From an uncultured Pelagibacteraceae bacterium (GTDB lineage Bacteria > Pseudomonadota > Alphaproteobacteria > Pelagibacterales > Pelagibacteraceae): a stretch of 42,381 nucleotides of DNA. The position numbers and the translations under genes are program-made. The DNA lies in assembly GCA_902619665.1 (NCBI GenBank), contig CACNFB010000008.1, positions 1-42,381 on the forward strand, written 5' to 3'. Under the pieces are notes generated by a model, which worked only from the letters and a program-made list of their open reading frames with translations, did no database searches and was not told the origin of the DNA. This document shows, one piece after another, positions 34,159 to 42,009 of the stretch. Position 1 is the stretch's first letter. Each line of letters starts with the position of its first letter.

Positions 34159-35888
34159 TTAGATAACCAAACTGTTTCAGAAGGTTTTAAGAATAATCTT
34201 TTACTAATAATGTTAACTTTTTTACTTAAAAGGTTTTTATATTTATCTTGATTGTTAGCTAATAAAACACTTTGTGATTTTGAAGACATATTTGTAATAC
34301 AAATAATAGTTTGTTTTTTATCTAAACTCACTCTTTTATATGCGAGTATTTTTTTACCAAAAGATAAATATCGCATAGATGCGTTTGGATGGAATGCTTT
34401 TTGTTTTTTTCTTATTTTTAATAAATTAGTAATATGATCGTAGTAAATTTTTTGTTTGGATTTTTTATCTTTTAAAAATCTATCTAATTTTGACTTGTTC
34501 CATTTATATCTGTTAAGGTCTCTTTTATTATTAGATATAACATATTTATATTCGTCATTAGCCTTGCCAAATATTGAATTAAAGTAAACAGCAGGCACAC
34601 CCTCAATCGAAAACATTATTGCATGCGCAGAGACATATCTTTCTAAAGAATATAATCCTTTTTTATCATAATCAGTATTTTTGAAAGCGTTAAAGAGAGT
34701 TATGTTGACTTCATAAACTTTTTTTTGTGTTTTATTTAATTTTCTATGAGAAAACTGAGCTCCATTTTTCCTCAATCTTTTAAATAAGTTGTTAAGGGTG
34801 TCCTTATTTAAATAACCTTCAGCAGGTCTCATTCCTATACCATCATGTGAAGCAATAAAATTAAAATAATTATTTTTTAAATTAGTTGACGGTAATTTTT
34901 TTATCCATTGATTTAATTTTGAACTATCTTCAAAAAGAAAAGCGTGAATTAGAAGGGGAGGTAATGTAAAATTATATATCCAGTTAGCTTCATCATTCTT
35001 CTTTCCAAAATAACTTAAGTTTTCTTTTTCAGGTAAATTAGTTTCAGTAATTAAATAAGGGGAATTTTGCAAAGAGTTACATATAATTCTTAGCAATTTA
35101 ATTATTTCATGTGTTTGCTTGAGATTTATACATTTAGTACCGCTTTCTTTCCATAAATAGGCAATCGCATCTAGTCTAAAAATTGAAACTCCGTGACATG
35201 CTAAGTTGATCATAATTTTAATAAAACGCATTAATACTTTTGGATTTTTAAAATTCAAATCTATTTGGTCAGAGCTAAATGTTCTCCATATAAAATCGGG
35301 TTTATTAAACACATGAATCTTTTTAAGTAATTTATTTTCCCGTGGCCTTACAACTTTAGAAACATCAAATTTATTATTTACTTTTAAAAAATAATCTTTT
35401 CCCGGTGATTTATTTTTTAAAAAATTTTTAAACCATAGTCCTTTTGACGAGGCATGATTTATAACAATATCAGCCATAATATTATTCTTTTTTGAAAAAT
35501 TATTTATATCTGCCCAAGAACCTAATTTACTATCAATTTTATAATGATCTTTAACAGCAAATCCGCTGTCACTACTTGAGGGATAAAATGGTAAAAAATG
35601 TATTGTATTAAAATACTTTGATAGTTTTTTATTGTAAAAATTCTTAAATGACTTAATTGAATTTATTTTTCCATTATCATAAACACTGTCACCATAGCAA
35701 ATCACAACCGTAGTCTCTTCGGATATTTTCAATTTTTTAGTTTTAGCTTTAAATATTTTTTTATTAGAAATTTTAATTAATTCAAAAATTTCATTAGAAA
35801 ATATTTTTAAGTCTTTTTTGTTAAAATTTTTACTATAAATATTTTTTAGCTTAGAATTTATTTGACTTTTTACTGTGCTTGATAACAT
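34155..35888 (-). CDS. GH13_18 sugar phosphorylase (sucrose/glucosylglycerate phosphorylase-like)
   Basis: A 577-residue alpha-amylase-superfamily enzyme. The retaining GH13 triad is visible: nucleophile Asp240 (FRLDAIAYLW), acid/base Glu282 (LITETNLP) and Asp349 (ASHDGIG). FLPFYPSSSDSGFAV near 98-112 and DIVINHAS at 140-147 resemble sucrose phosphorylase-type GH13_18 proteins, which split an alpha-glucoside with phosphate to give glucose 1-phosphate. Next to a glucosyl-3-phosphoglycerate synthase and its phosphatase, glucosylglycerate is the most likely substrate. Sucrose cannot be excluded. There is no signal peptide, so it acts in the cytoplasm. It is the last gene of the operon and shares one base with GpgS. 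Confidence 0.82.
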   Translation of the reverse strand: MLSSTVKSQINSKLKNIYSKNFNKKDLKIFSNEIFELIKISNKKIFKAKTKKLKISEETTVVICYGDSVYDNGKINSIKSFKNFYNKKLSKYFNTIHFLPFYPSSSDSGFAVKDHYKIDSKLGSWADINNFSKKNNIMADIVINHASSKGLWFKNFLKNKSPGKDYFLKVNNKFDVSKVVRPRENKLLKKIHVFNKPDFIWRTFSSDQIDLNFKNPKVLMRFIKIMINLACHGVSIFRLDAIAYLWKESGTKCINLKQTHEIIKLLRIICNSLQNSPYLITETNLPEKENLSYFGKKNDEANWIYNFTLPPLLIHAFLFEDSSKLNQWIKKLPSTNLKNNYFNFIASHDGIGMRPAEGYLNKDTLNNLFKRLRKNGAQFSHRKLNKTQKKVYEVNITLFNAFKNTDYDKKGLYSLERYVSAHAIMFSIEGVPAVYFNSIFGKANDEYKYVISNNKRDLNRYKWNKSKLDRFLKDKKSKQKIYYDHITNLLKIRKKQKAFHPNASMRYLSFGKKILAYKRVSLDKKQTIICITNMSSKSQSVLLANNQDKYKNLLSKKVNIISKRLFLKPSETVWLSN

Positions 35889-37108
35889 TAAACAAATTTT
35901 TTATTATCTTCACTAACAGCTTCATCTAATCTTACAAGAAAATCAGGTATTGCACTTTTCACTCGACTCCAAGTTGGAATAAATGGTGTATCCATTGGAT
36001 TAATGTAAAAAGCTTCTCCTGCTTTCATAATATTTACCGCGAATAATTCAACCGCTTCCTCTTCTTTGTGAGAATCGAATTTTAATCCATTCATTGAAGC
36101 ATCACTTCTATAAATATCAATTAAGTCTAATGCTGACCTGTAGTAGGTTGCTTTTAAAGATCTGAAAGTTTCTCTACTAAATGAGTTTCCTTGTGTTGCC
36201 AATTTTTTTATAAATGTTTTTATAATGTCAATTGACATTTTTGAAAGTCCTTTAGTTTCGTCATCGATAGAGAGATCCTGATGTTTATGATCATAAGCGT
36301 CTGCTAAATCAACTTGGCAAATATTATTCGGTGAAAAACTTCTTTGCATTTCTGATAAAATTCCAACTTCTATGCCCCAATCCGACGAAATTCTTAATTC
36401 TGGTAATACATTACGTCTGAATGAAAATTCACCTGCTAAAGGATATTTAAATGATTTCATAAAATTTAAATAGTCACTTTGGCCAATTGTTTTTTCTAAT
36501 GCTGTTAACAAAGGCCCAACCAAAAGTCTTGCCACTCTTCCATTCATTTTATTATTTGCAATTCTTGGATAATAACCTTTACAAAATTCAAAGTTAAACA
36601 ATGGGTTTACAACCGGATAAAATAATTTGGCCAACATTCTTCTGTCATAAGTTTTGATATCACAATCATGTAAAGCTACTGATCTAGCCGTATCTCGTGC
36701 TATGCACATTCCTATACAATACCAAACATTTCTACCTTTACCCATTTGGTTTGGTGCTAAATTTTTCTTCTTTAACTCACTATCTAATTTTTTAAGCTTA
36801 GGTCCATCGTTCCATAAAATTGTGAAAGGAACATTTATTTTTTTAAAAAATTTCCAAGCCTTTTTAGCTTGGCTTTCTGAAGCTTTATCTAACCCAATAA
36901 TGACGTGGTTTAAATATTTTGTCTTACTTATTTGATCTACTATATTAGGTAGCGCACCACCTTCTAATTCGGAGTATAAACATGGGAGAATTAATTCCAT
37001 TTTTCTTTCTTTAGAAAAATTTAATAAATCCTTTTCAATTTCAGTTGTAGATTTTGTTCCAAAATCATGAAGTGTTGAAACAATACCATTTTGAGAAAAA
37101 TCACCCAT
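35888..37108 (-). CDS. gpgS: Glucosyl-3-phosphoglycerate synthase (GT81)
   Basis: A 406-residue GT-A transferase that would move glucose from an NDP-glucose to 3-phosphoglycerate, the first step to glucosylglycerate. Visible features are LILPCLYSELEGGAL near residues 39-53, the donor/acceptor loop NQMGKGRNVWYCIG near 120-133, the metal-binding DCD motif at 148-150, and a DWGIEVGIL segment followed by a DAYDHKHQ segment with the C-terminal metal histidine. These fit GpgS, although mannosylglycerate-type or mixed donor use cannot be excluded. It lies 17 nt after the phosphatase gene and abuts the GH13_18 gene. Confidence 0.85.
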   Translation of the reverse strand: MGDFSQNGIVSTLHDFGTKSTTEIEKDLLNFSKERKMELILPCLYSELEGGALPNIVDQISKTKYLNHVIIGLDKASESQAKKAWKFFKKINVPFTILWNDGPKLKKLDSELKKKNLAPNQMGKGRNVWYCIGMCIARDTARSVALHDCDIKTYDRRMLAKLFYPVVNPLFNFEFCKGYYPRIANNKMNGRVARLLVGPLLTALEKTIGQSDYLNFMKSFKYPLAGEFSFRRNVLPELRISSDWGIEVGILSEMQRSFSPNNICQVDLADAYDHKHQDLSIDDETKGLSKMSIDIIKTFIKKLATQGNSFSRETFRSLKATYYRSALDLIDIYRSDASMNGLKFDSHKEEEAVELFAVNIMKAGEAFYINPMDTPFIPTWSRVKSAIPDFLVRLDEAVSEDNKKFV

Positions 37109-37125
37109 AACTTATTCTAGTAATA

Positions 37126-37926
37126 TTATTTTATTTTATCCAGAGCCAATTTGACTACCTCTTCCCATCCCTCTGGTGCAGGATTTTTTGAAACTAGACA
37201 ATTATCTATGTTTATTTTTTCCATTGTAAATTTATCATTAAAGACTAAACAAGGTATATCGCTATTTTTAAGCATATCTAGATCATTGAAATTATCTCCA
37301 ACTCCAATTGTAATTAGTTTCTCTTTGCTTATTTTCTCAAATATTTTAACAACATTTTTCATTGCTTTAGACTTGCTAATTTTATCACAAAGATTAATTA
37401 CTCTTCCTCCTTCTTGTAAGGAAAGACCAACATTATTTACAGATTTAAAAAGATCAGTTTTTTGAATTTTCGAACCTTCAAATATTAGAGGTATAGTATA
37501 TTCTCTATTTATTGCTAATTTGACCTTATCTTTTGGAAGTCCAAAAATTTCTGATTGTTTGTCACTTTTCAAATCTTTAATAAATTTACATTTTGATTTG
37601 TATTTACTAGAAATTTTGTTGTCAAATATTTCTATAATTTCATTAATCTCTCTACTTAAACTTATCTTTTCTGGAAAACTTGAATGAATTAAATTTAGAT
37701 TATAAATAGCAGCACCGTTTTCAACTATAAAAGGCAAATCTTCATCTAAGTCATTATTAAACTTTTCTATTTCAACTTTTGTTTTACTTGAATTTGGAAT
37801 TATAATAGTACCATCAGAGATTAAATCTTTAATATATTTTGAAATTTTATCGAATTTAAAAGTATCTCTATCTAGTAAACTTCCATCTAAATCTGTAAAT
37901 ATCAAAACTTTATTATTCGCATTCAT
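37126..37926 (-). CDS. gpgP: HAD-IIB phosphatase, glucosyl/mannosyl-3-phosphoglycerate phosphatase type
   Basis: A 266-residue HAD hydrolase: motif I FTDLDGSLLD with nucleophile Asp12 and Asp14, motif II PNSSKTKVE near residues 44-52, FIVENGAAIY near 66-75, and motif IV GVGDNFNDLDML at 208-219. This pattern belongs to the MpgP/GpgP (YedP) group, which dephosphorylates mannosyl- or glucosyl-3-phosphoglycerate. The adjacent synthase points to glucosyl-3-phosphoglycerate. It shares one base with the ATP-grasp gene upstream, so synthase, phosphatase and ATP-grasp protein are co-transcribed. Confidence 0.85.
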   Translation of the reverse strand: MNANNKVLIFTDLDGSLLDRDTFKFDKISKYIKDLISDGTIIIPNSSKTKVEIEKFNNDLDEDLPFIVENGAAIYNLNLIHSSFPEKISLSREINEIIEIFDNKISSKYKSKCKFIKDLKSDKQSEIFGLPKDKVKLAINREYTIPLIFEGSKIQKTDLFKSVNNVGLSLQEGGRVINLCDKISKSKAMKNVVKIFEKISKEKLITIGVGDNFNDLDMLKNSDIPCLVFNDKFTMEKINIDNCLVSKNPAPEGWEEVVKLALDKIK

Positions 37927-39371
37927 TAAATATCAACAACGAGCGTATCTTTAGAACCACCACCTCGAGAACTATTTACTATAGTGCTTCCTTTTCTTAG
38001 AGCAACACGCGTTAAGCCACCCATTGTTACATAGGTTTCTTTTCCAGATAATATAAAAGGTCTTAAATCTTGGTGTCGTGGTTCAAACAAATCACCTTGA
38101 AGAGTGGGAGTTGTAGATAGTACTTCTAATGGCTGGGCAATATAATTTCTTGGGTTGTCTTTAATTCTTTTTTGAAATATTTCTCTTTCTTTTATTTTAG
38201 CTTTAGGTCCAATCATAATACCATACCCACCAGATCCATCTGCTGGTTTCACAACCATTTTTCCAATATTTTCAATTACATGATCTCTTTGCAGTTTTTC
38301 AAAACATCTAAATGTTTCAACTTGTTTAAGTTTTGGCTCTTCTCCTAGATAGTATTTTATTATTTCTGGTACATAAGAATAAATTAATTTATCATCTGCA
38401 AAACCGGTTCCAGGGGAATTTAATATTGCAACATTTCCTTTTCTGTAAGCTTTAAATAAACCAGGGACACCTATTAAGGATCCTTTAAAAAAAGATTTTG
38501 GATCTAAATAGGTATCATTGAGTCTTCTATAAATACAATCAACCCTAATTCCACCACCTATCGTTTTCATAAAAACTTTATCATTTTCAACATAAAGATC
38601 TTTTCCTTCAACAAGAGCCACTCCCATTTGTTGAGCTAAAAATGAATGCTCAAAGTATGCAGAGTTATAAATCCCAGGTGTTAAAACAACCATATGAGGA
38701 TTTTTTGTTTGGTAAGGTATTGCATCATGCATGCAATGATAAAGTCTATTACAATAGTGACCAATTGGAGAAACTCTATATCTTGTAAATATTTGAGGAA
38801 ACACCTGACTCATCACCATTCTGTTTTCAAGCATATAAGATACACCAGATGGAACTTGTAAATTGTCTTCAAGAACTAAAAAATCGCCATTGATATTTCT
38901 TATTAAATCAATTCCAGAGATATGAGACCAAATTTTCCTTTTAGGACTAAAGCCCTCACATTGTTTTAAATAATTTTTTGATTTAAATACTATATCTTCT
39001 GGAATGATTTTATCCTTAAATATTCTTTTTTTGTTATATACATCATCAATGAATAAATTTAATGCCTTTGATCTTTGAATTAATCCTTTTTTAACCTTGT
39101 TCCATTTTGTTTTTAAAACAATTCTAGGGATAATATCTAAAGGCCATTTTTTTTCTTCAGCAGCTTTTTTATCAGCAGAGTAAACTTTAAAATTTATTCC
39201 TCTAGAGTCTATAGTGCTCATACAGTTTCTATCTATTTCTTGAAGTTTTTTCTTACCGTGTCTATCTAAAATATTTGAAATAATTTTAGCTTCTTTTCTT
39301 AACTTTCTTTCAGGCGTTAAGTACTCATCATAAGATGATTTAGCATCATAGTTTTTCCAAAGACTAGTCAT
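37926..39371 (-). CDS. Circularly permuted ATP-grasp family protein (CP_ATPgrasp type)
   Basis: A 481-residue member of the DUF404/DUF407 circularly permuted ATP-grasp family. FLVLEDNLQVPSGVSYMLEN at residues 164-183 is the displaced Mg/ATP-binding part, VVKPADGSGGYG at 373-384 is the phosphate-binding loop, and EPRHQDLRPF near 430-439 and GGLTRVAL near 451-458 are family hallmarks. ATP-grasp enzymes form amide or ester bonds through acyl phosphates. This family has no established substrate, but is often encoded with Anbu, alpha-E and transglutaminase-like proteins. Here it heads the glucosylglycerate operon and faces Anbu across a 118-bp divergent promoter region. A ligase acting on a small peptide or metabolite is a family-based prediction. 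Confidence 0.88.
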   Translation of the reverse strand: MTSLWKNYDAKSSYDEYLTPERKLRKEAKIISNILDRHGKKKLQEIDRNCMSTIDSRGINFKVYSADKKAAEEKKWPLDIIPRIVLKTKWNKVKKGLIQRSKALNLFIDDVYNKKRIFKDKIIPEDIVFKSKNYLKQCEGFSPKRKIWSHISGIDLIRNINGDFLVLEDNLQVPSGVSYMLENRMVMSQVFPQIFTRYRVSPIGHYCNRLYHCMHDAIPYQTKNPHMVVLTPGIYNSAYFEHSFLAQQMGVALVEGKDLYVENDKVFMKTIGGGIRVDCIYRRLNDTYLDPKSFFKGSLIGVPGLFKAYRKGNVAILNSPGTGFADDKLIYSYVPEIIKYYLGEEPKLKQVETFRCFEKLQRDHVIENIGKMVVKPADGSGGYGIMIGPKAKIKEREIFQKRIKDNPRNYIAQPLEVLSTTPTLQGDLFEPRHQDLRPFILSGKETYVTMGGLTRVALRKGSTIVNSSRGGGSKDTLVVDI

Positions 39372-39416
39372 TTAACATATTATTATAAATATTCTTTTAA
39401 TTATAAGTGCAAATTA

Positions 39417-39472
39417 TATATACCTGTTATGAGTTTTTGGGGTATATATATATGTCGAGGTATATATATAAG
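39417..39472. repeat. Three TATATACC/GGTATATA motifs in the ATP-grasp/Anbu divergent promoter
   Basis: The gap 39372-39489 carries TATATACC (39417-39424), and two direct GGTATATATATA copies starting at 39441 and 39459, 18 bp apart. The first copy is inverted relative to the other two, so 39417-39450 also forms a dyad. This could be a set of operator sites or overlapping divergent -10 elements controlling both the ATP-grasp/gpg operon and the Anbu gene. No regulator is encoded nearby. Simple TA-repeat slippage is the alternative, but the conserved GG flank argues for more than a microsatellite. Confidence 0.5.
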
Positions 39473-39489
39473 TAAATATCTAAATAACA

Positions 39490-40215
39490 ATGACATATTG
39501 TATCGGTATAAAATCTAAAGATGGAATTGTTGTAGCTTCAGATTCTAGAACTAATGCTGGACTAGATAATGTTAATATCTACTCAAAAATGTTTACATAT
39601 GATGTTGGTGATCGAACTGTTCTAATTGTCACTTCAGGTAATTTAGGAACTTCTCAAGCAGTTTATAAATCAATAGAAAAAGATCTTGAAGACAATTCTG
39701 GAAAAAAAAATTTAAACACTTGTGAAGATTTTGATCAGGTTGCTAAATATATAGGTGCTTTAAATATAAAACATTCATCCCCTAAAGGTATGAACACTGA
39801 TACCGTTTTATTAGGTTCAACCTTTATTGTTGGCGGTCAAATTAAAGGAAAACCAATGGAACTTTTTTTAATTTATCCCCAAGGCAATTATATAAAACCT
39901 GCTGACAGCAAACCATATTTGGTTATTGGAGAAGTTAAATATGGTAAACCAATTTTAGATAGAGTTATCACTCCTGATGTATCTATAGGTGATGCTTCAA
40001 GATGTGCATTAATATCGATGGACTCTACATTAAAGAGTGACTTAACAGTAGGCCCGCCCATAGACTTCGTAGTTTATAAAAAAGATCAATATAAAATCGC
40101 ATCACAGAAATGTTTAAACCTTAACGATCAAGAATTTTCAAAGGTATCTAAGGAATGGTCAGAGGGAATATTTAAAATATTTGACTCATTTCCAAGATTT
40201 GATTGGGAAAAATAA
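39490..40215 (+). CDS. Anbu (ancestral beta-subunit) proteasome-like peptidase
   Basis: A 241-residue Ntn-hydrolase closely matching Anbu/BPH peptidases. The nucleophile would be Thr2 exposed after Met removal (MTYCIGIKSK), with Asp18 in VASDSRTNAG and Lys33 in YSKMF as the partner residues, and a GDASRCALISMDS segment near residues 174-186 corresponding to the conserved C-terminal active-site region. Anbu forms open helical or ring assemblies, and its physiological substrate is unknown. It is usually encoded with a circularly permuted ATP-grasp, an alpha-E protein and a transglutaminase. Only the ATP-grasp partner is here, divergently oriented. No Shine-Dalgarno precedes the ATG. Confidence 0.92.
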   Translation: MTYCIGIKSKDGIVVASDSRTNAGLDNVNIYSKMFTYDVGDRTVLIVTSGNLGTSQAVYKSIEKDLEDNSGKKNLNTCEDFDQVAKYIGALNIKHSSPKGMNTDTVLLGSTFIVGGQIKGKPMELFLIYPQGNYIKPADSKPYLVIGEVKYGKPILDRVITPDVSIGDASRCALISMDSTLKSDLTVGPPIDFVVYKKDQYKIASQKCLNLNDQEFSKVSKEWSEGIFKIFDSFPRFDWEK

Positions 40216-40281
40216 AAAAATTTACTTATTGATCTTGTTCAATTATAAATATTAGCATAAACACTCATGAAAATAACTCAT

Positions 40282-40367
40282 GCCCTCGTGGTGAAATTGG
40301 TAGACACAAAGGACTTAAAATCCTTGCCCTTTTGGGAGTGCCAGTTCGAGTCTGGCCGAGGGCACCA
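40282..40367 (+). tRNA. tRNA-Leu (UAA), CCA encoded
   Basis: A complete type II tRNA folds from this stretch. Acceptor GCCCTCG (40282-40288) pairs with CGAGGGC (40357-40363). The anticodon stem AAGGA/TCCTT encloses the loop CTTAAAA with anticodon TAA at 40316-40318. A long variable arm (CCC/GGG) follows, then a T-arm GCCAG-TTCGAGT-CTGGC. Discriminator A and CCA are encoded at 40364-40367. The long variable arm and UAA anticodon identify leucine. It is followed after only 3 nt by the nadK start codon, implying a joint transcript. Confidence 0.97.
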
Positions 40368-40370
40368 CTA

Positions 40371-41132
40371 ATGAAAAAGATAATTTCTGACTCGAATACA
40401 AAATCTTTAAAAATAAAATCCTATTTAGAAAAAAAATTAAAAAACAAGAAATTAAAATCAAATGTATTTATTGTTATAGGTGGCGATGGTTTTATGCTTA
40501 AAATTTTAAAAAAATATAAAAAAAGCTCCAGAATATATTATGGAATAAATTCTGGTAACTATGGTTTTTTGATGAATAAATTTTCCACTAACAAAACAAT
40601 TAAGAATTTGTTTAAGTCTAGAATGATATCAATTTCACCTTTAGAAATGAAAGTTATTAATAAAAAAGGAGTCTCAAAAAAAATTCTTGCTATCAATGAG
40701 GTATCTATACTAAGACAAAGTAGACAAACTGCATCACTTCAGGTTACTTCAGGAAAAAAATATTTAATTAAGAAATTAATTTCTGATGGAATTTTAGTTT
40801 CAACACCAGCAGGTAGCACTGCATATAATTTGTCTGTTAATGGTCCAATATTAAGCCTCAATTCAAAAAAACTCTCTGTTTCACCAATTAGCGCATTTAG
40901 ACCCAGAAGATGGAAGGGTAAGATAATTAATGATAGCTCTGTTGTAAAAATCAAAAATTTGAATCCCATCAAAAGACCTATAAGTGCTGTTGCTGATAAT
41001 ATAGAGATAAGAAATGCTAAACAAATTGTTATTAGAACAAACAAAAAAATAAAATTCAATCTATTATATGATCCAAATAGAAGTCTTCAAAAAAAAATTA
41101 AAATTGAGCAAACAAAAAGAGAGATAAATTAA
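40371..41132 (+). CDS. nadK: NAD kinase
   Basis: Phosphorylates NAD+ to NADP+. The 253-residue protein starts at the ATG at 40371 (MKKIISDSNTKS). The in-frame opening at 40332 lies inside the tRNA and is rejected. It has the GGDG motif at residues 37-40 with catalytic Asp39, a GINSGNYGFLMN segment near 58-69, the NEVSILR segment near 105-111, and ISDGILVSTPAGSTAYNLSVNGPIL around 140-165 (the diphosphate-binding loop). Its messenger has essentially no leader of its own after tRNA processing. It is followed by a short terminator-like hairpin. Confidence 0.94.
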   Translation: MKKIISDSNTKSLKIKSYLEKKLKNKKLKSNVFIVIGGDGFMLKILKKYKKSSRIYYGINSGNYGFLMNKFSTNKTIKNLFKSRMISISPLEMKVINKKGVSKKILAINEVSILRQSRQTASLQVTSGKKYLIKKLISDGILVSTPAGSTAYNLSVNGPILSLNSKKLSVSPISAFRPRRWKGKIINDSSVVKIKNLNPIKRPISAVADNIEIRNAKQIVIRTNKKIKFNLLYDPNRSLQKKIKIEQTKREIN

Positions 41133-41151
41133 CTATAAATATAGTTTTTTT
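41131..41151 (+). terminator. Weak intrinsic terminator after nadK
   Basis: AACTAT (41131-41136), loop AAAT, ATAGTT (41141-41146) forms a 6-bp stem directly followed by a run of T through 41151. It begins on the last bases of the nadK stop. Stem stability is low because only one pair is G-C, so it may be partial or may not work. Confidence 0.45.
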
Positions 41152-41168
41152 AGTGTTAAAATCATTAA

Positions 41169-41978
41169 GTGAAAAGAAGATTTTTTTTTCGTTTTATATC
41201 TTATTTATTATCATTACCTTTGATAAGTTCGTGTACCAAAGTACCAGTTACTAATAGAACTCAACTTAATTTTGTGCCTGACAAGTGGATCAGATGGATT
41301 AGCGATAAATATTATTATGATTATTTAGATGATAATTTTTTAATTCAAGATGTTGATATGTATAATAGGGTGTACGATATAGGACTTAAAATTCAACTTG
41401 CTATAAAAAAATATTTTGAGATTAAAAAACTAGATTTTAGTAAATATAACTTAGATTATGAAATTAATGTTGTAGATGATAAAAGAAATCTAAATGCTTT
41501 TGCAATGGCTAATGCAAAAATAGTTTTCTTTAGAAGGATTGTTGAATTTTGTGATAATGATGATCAGATTGCAGCTATCATGGGTCATGAGATGGGTCAT
41601 GTTATTTCAAAACATATTCACGAAAGAATAAGTCATAGATTTACATGGGATGTATTAACTTTAGGTATTGCAGAAATTTTTGCAGAATTAGGCTTTTTCT
41701 TGCCTTGGAGTAGAAAACAGGAATCTGAAGCTGATTATCTAGGTGTAGTTTTTATGACTTTAGCTGGATACGATCCTAACGAAGCTGCTGTGTTTTGGGA
41801 GAAACTTTACGACTATCAACAAAAAGTAAAAAAATATAGATCAAATCCAGATTTAATTGTTAAGATAAAAAGAAATCTTCCAGAATTTACAAGCACTCAC
41901 CCTTTCCCTGAGAATAGAAGTAAAAAAATCAGGGATTGGGCAAAAGAAGTAAATAACGAATTTAAAGATTACATTTGA
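41169..41978 (+). CDS. M48 family metalloprotease, predicted lipoprotein
   Basis: A 269-residue protein starting at GTG, since no ATG precedes the signal sequence. Residues 1-22 form a lipoprotein signal (basic start, hydrophobic core, lipobox ISSC with Cys22), so it should be anchored at the periplasmic membrane face. The zinc site is HEMGH at 140-144, and the third ligand glutamate is in QESEADYLG near 195-203. This is the BepA/LoiP-like, TPR-less type of M48 protease, which degrades misassembled outer-membrane or periplasmic proteins. It precedes another predicted secreted protease, suggesting an envelope-quality-control pair. Confidence 0.9.
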   Translation: MKRRFFFRFISYLLSLPLISSCTKVPVTNRTQLNFVPDKWIRWISDKYYYDYLDDNFLIQDVDMYNRVYDIGLKIQLAIKKYFEIKKLDFSKYNLDYEINVVDDKRNLNAFAMANAKIVFFRRIVEFCDNDDQIAAIMGHEMGHVISKHIHERISHRFTWDVLTLGIAEIFAELGFFLPWSRKQESEADYLGVVFMTLAGYDPNEAAVFWEKLYDYQQKVKKYRSNPDLIVKIKRNLPEFTSTHPFPENRSKKIRDWAKEVNNEFKDYI

Positions 41979-42009
41979 AATTTTTTTACCTTTTTAGTAT
42001 TGTTAGATA

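Noticed and set aside
39441-39472. CRISPR-like or microsatellite array
   Set aside because: There are only two direct copies with a 6-8 bp interval and no spacer structure, and no cas genes anywhere. It is better viewed as promoter/operator sequence.
40332-40370. Upstream in-frame start for nadK
   Set aside because: It lies inside the tRNA-Leu gene, and its translation follows the tRNA sequence, not the NAD kinase family.
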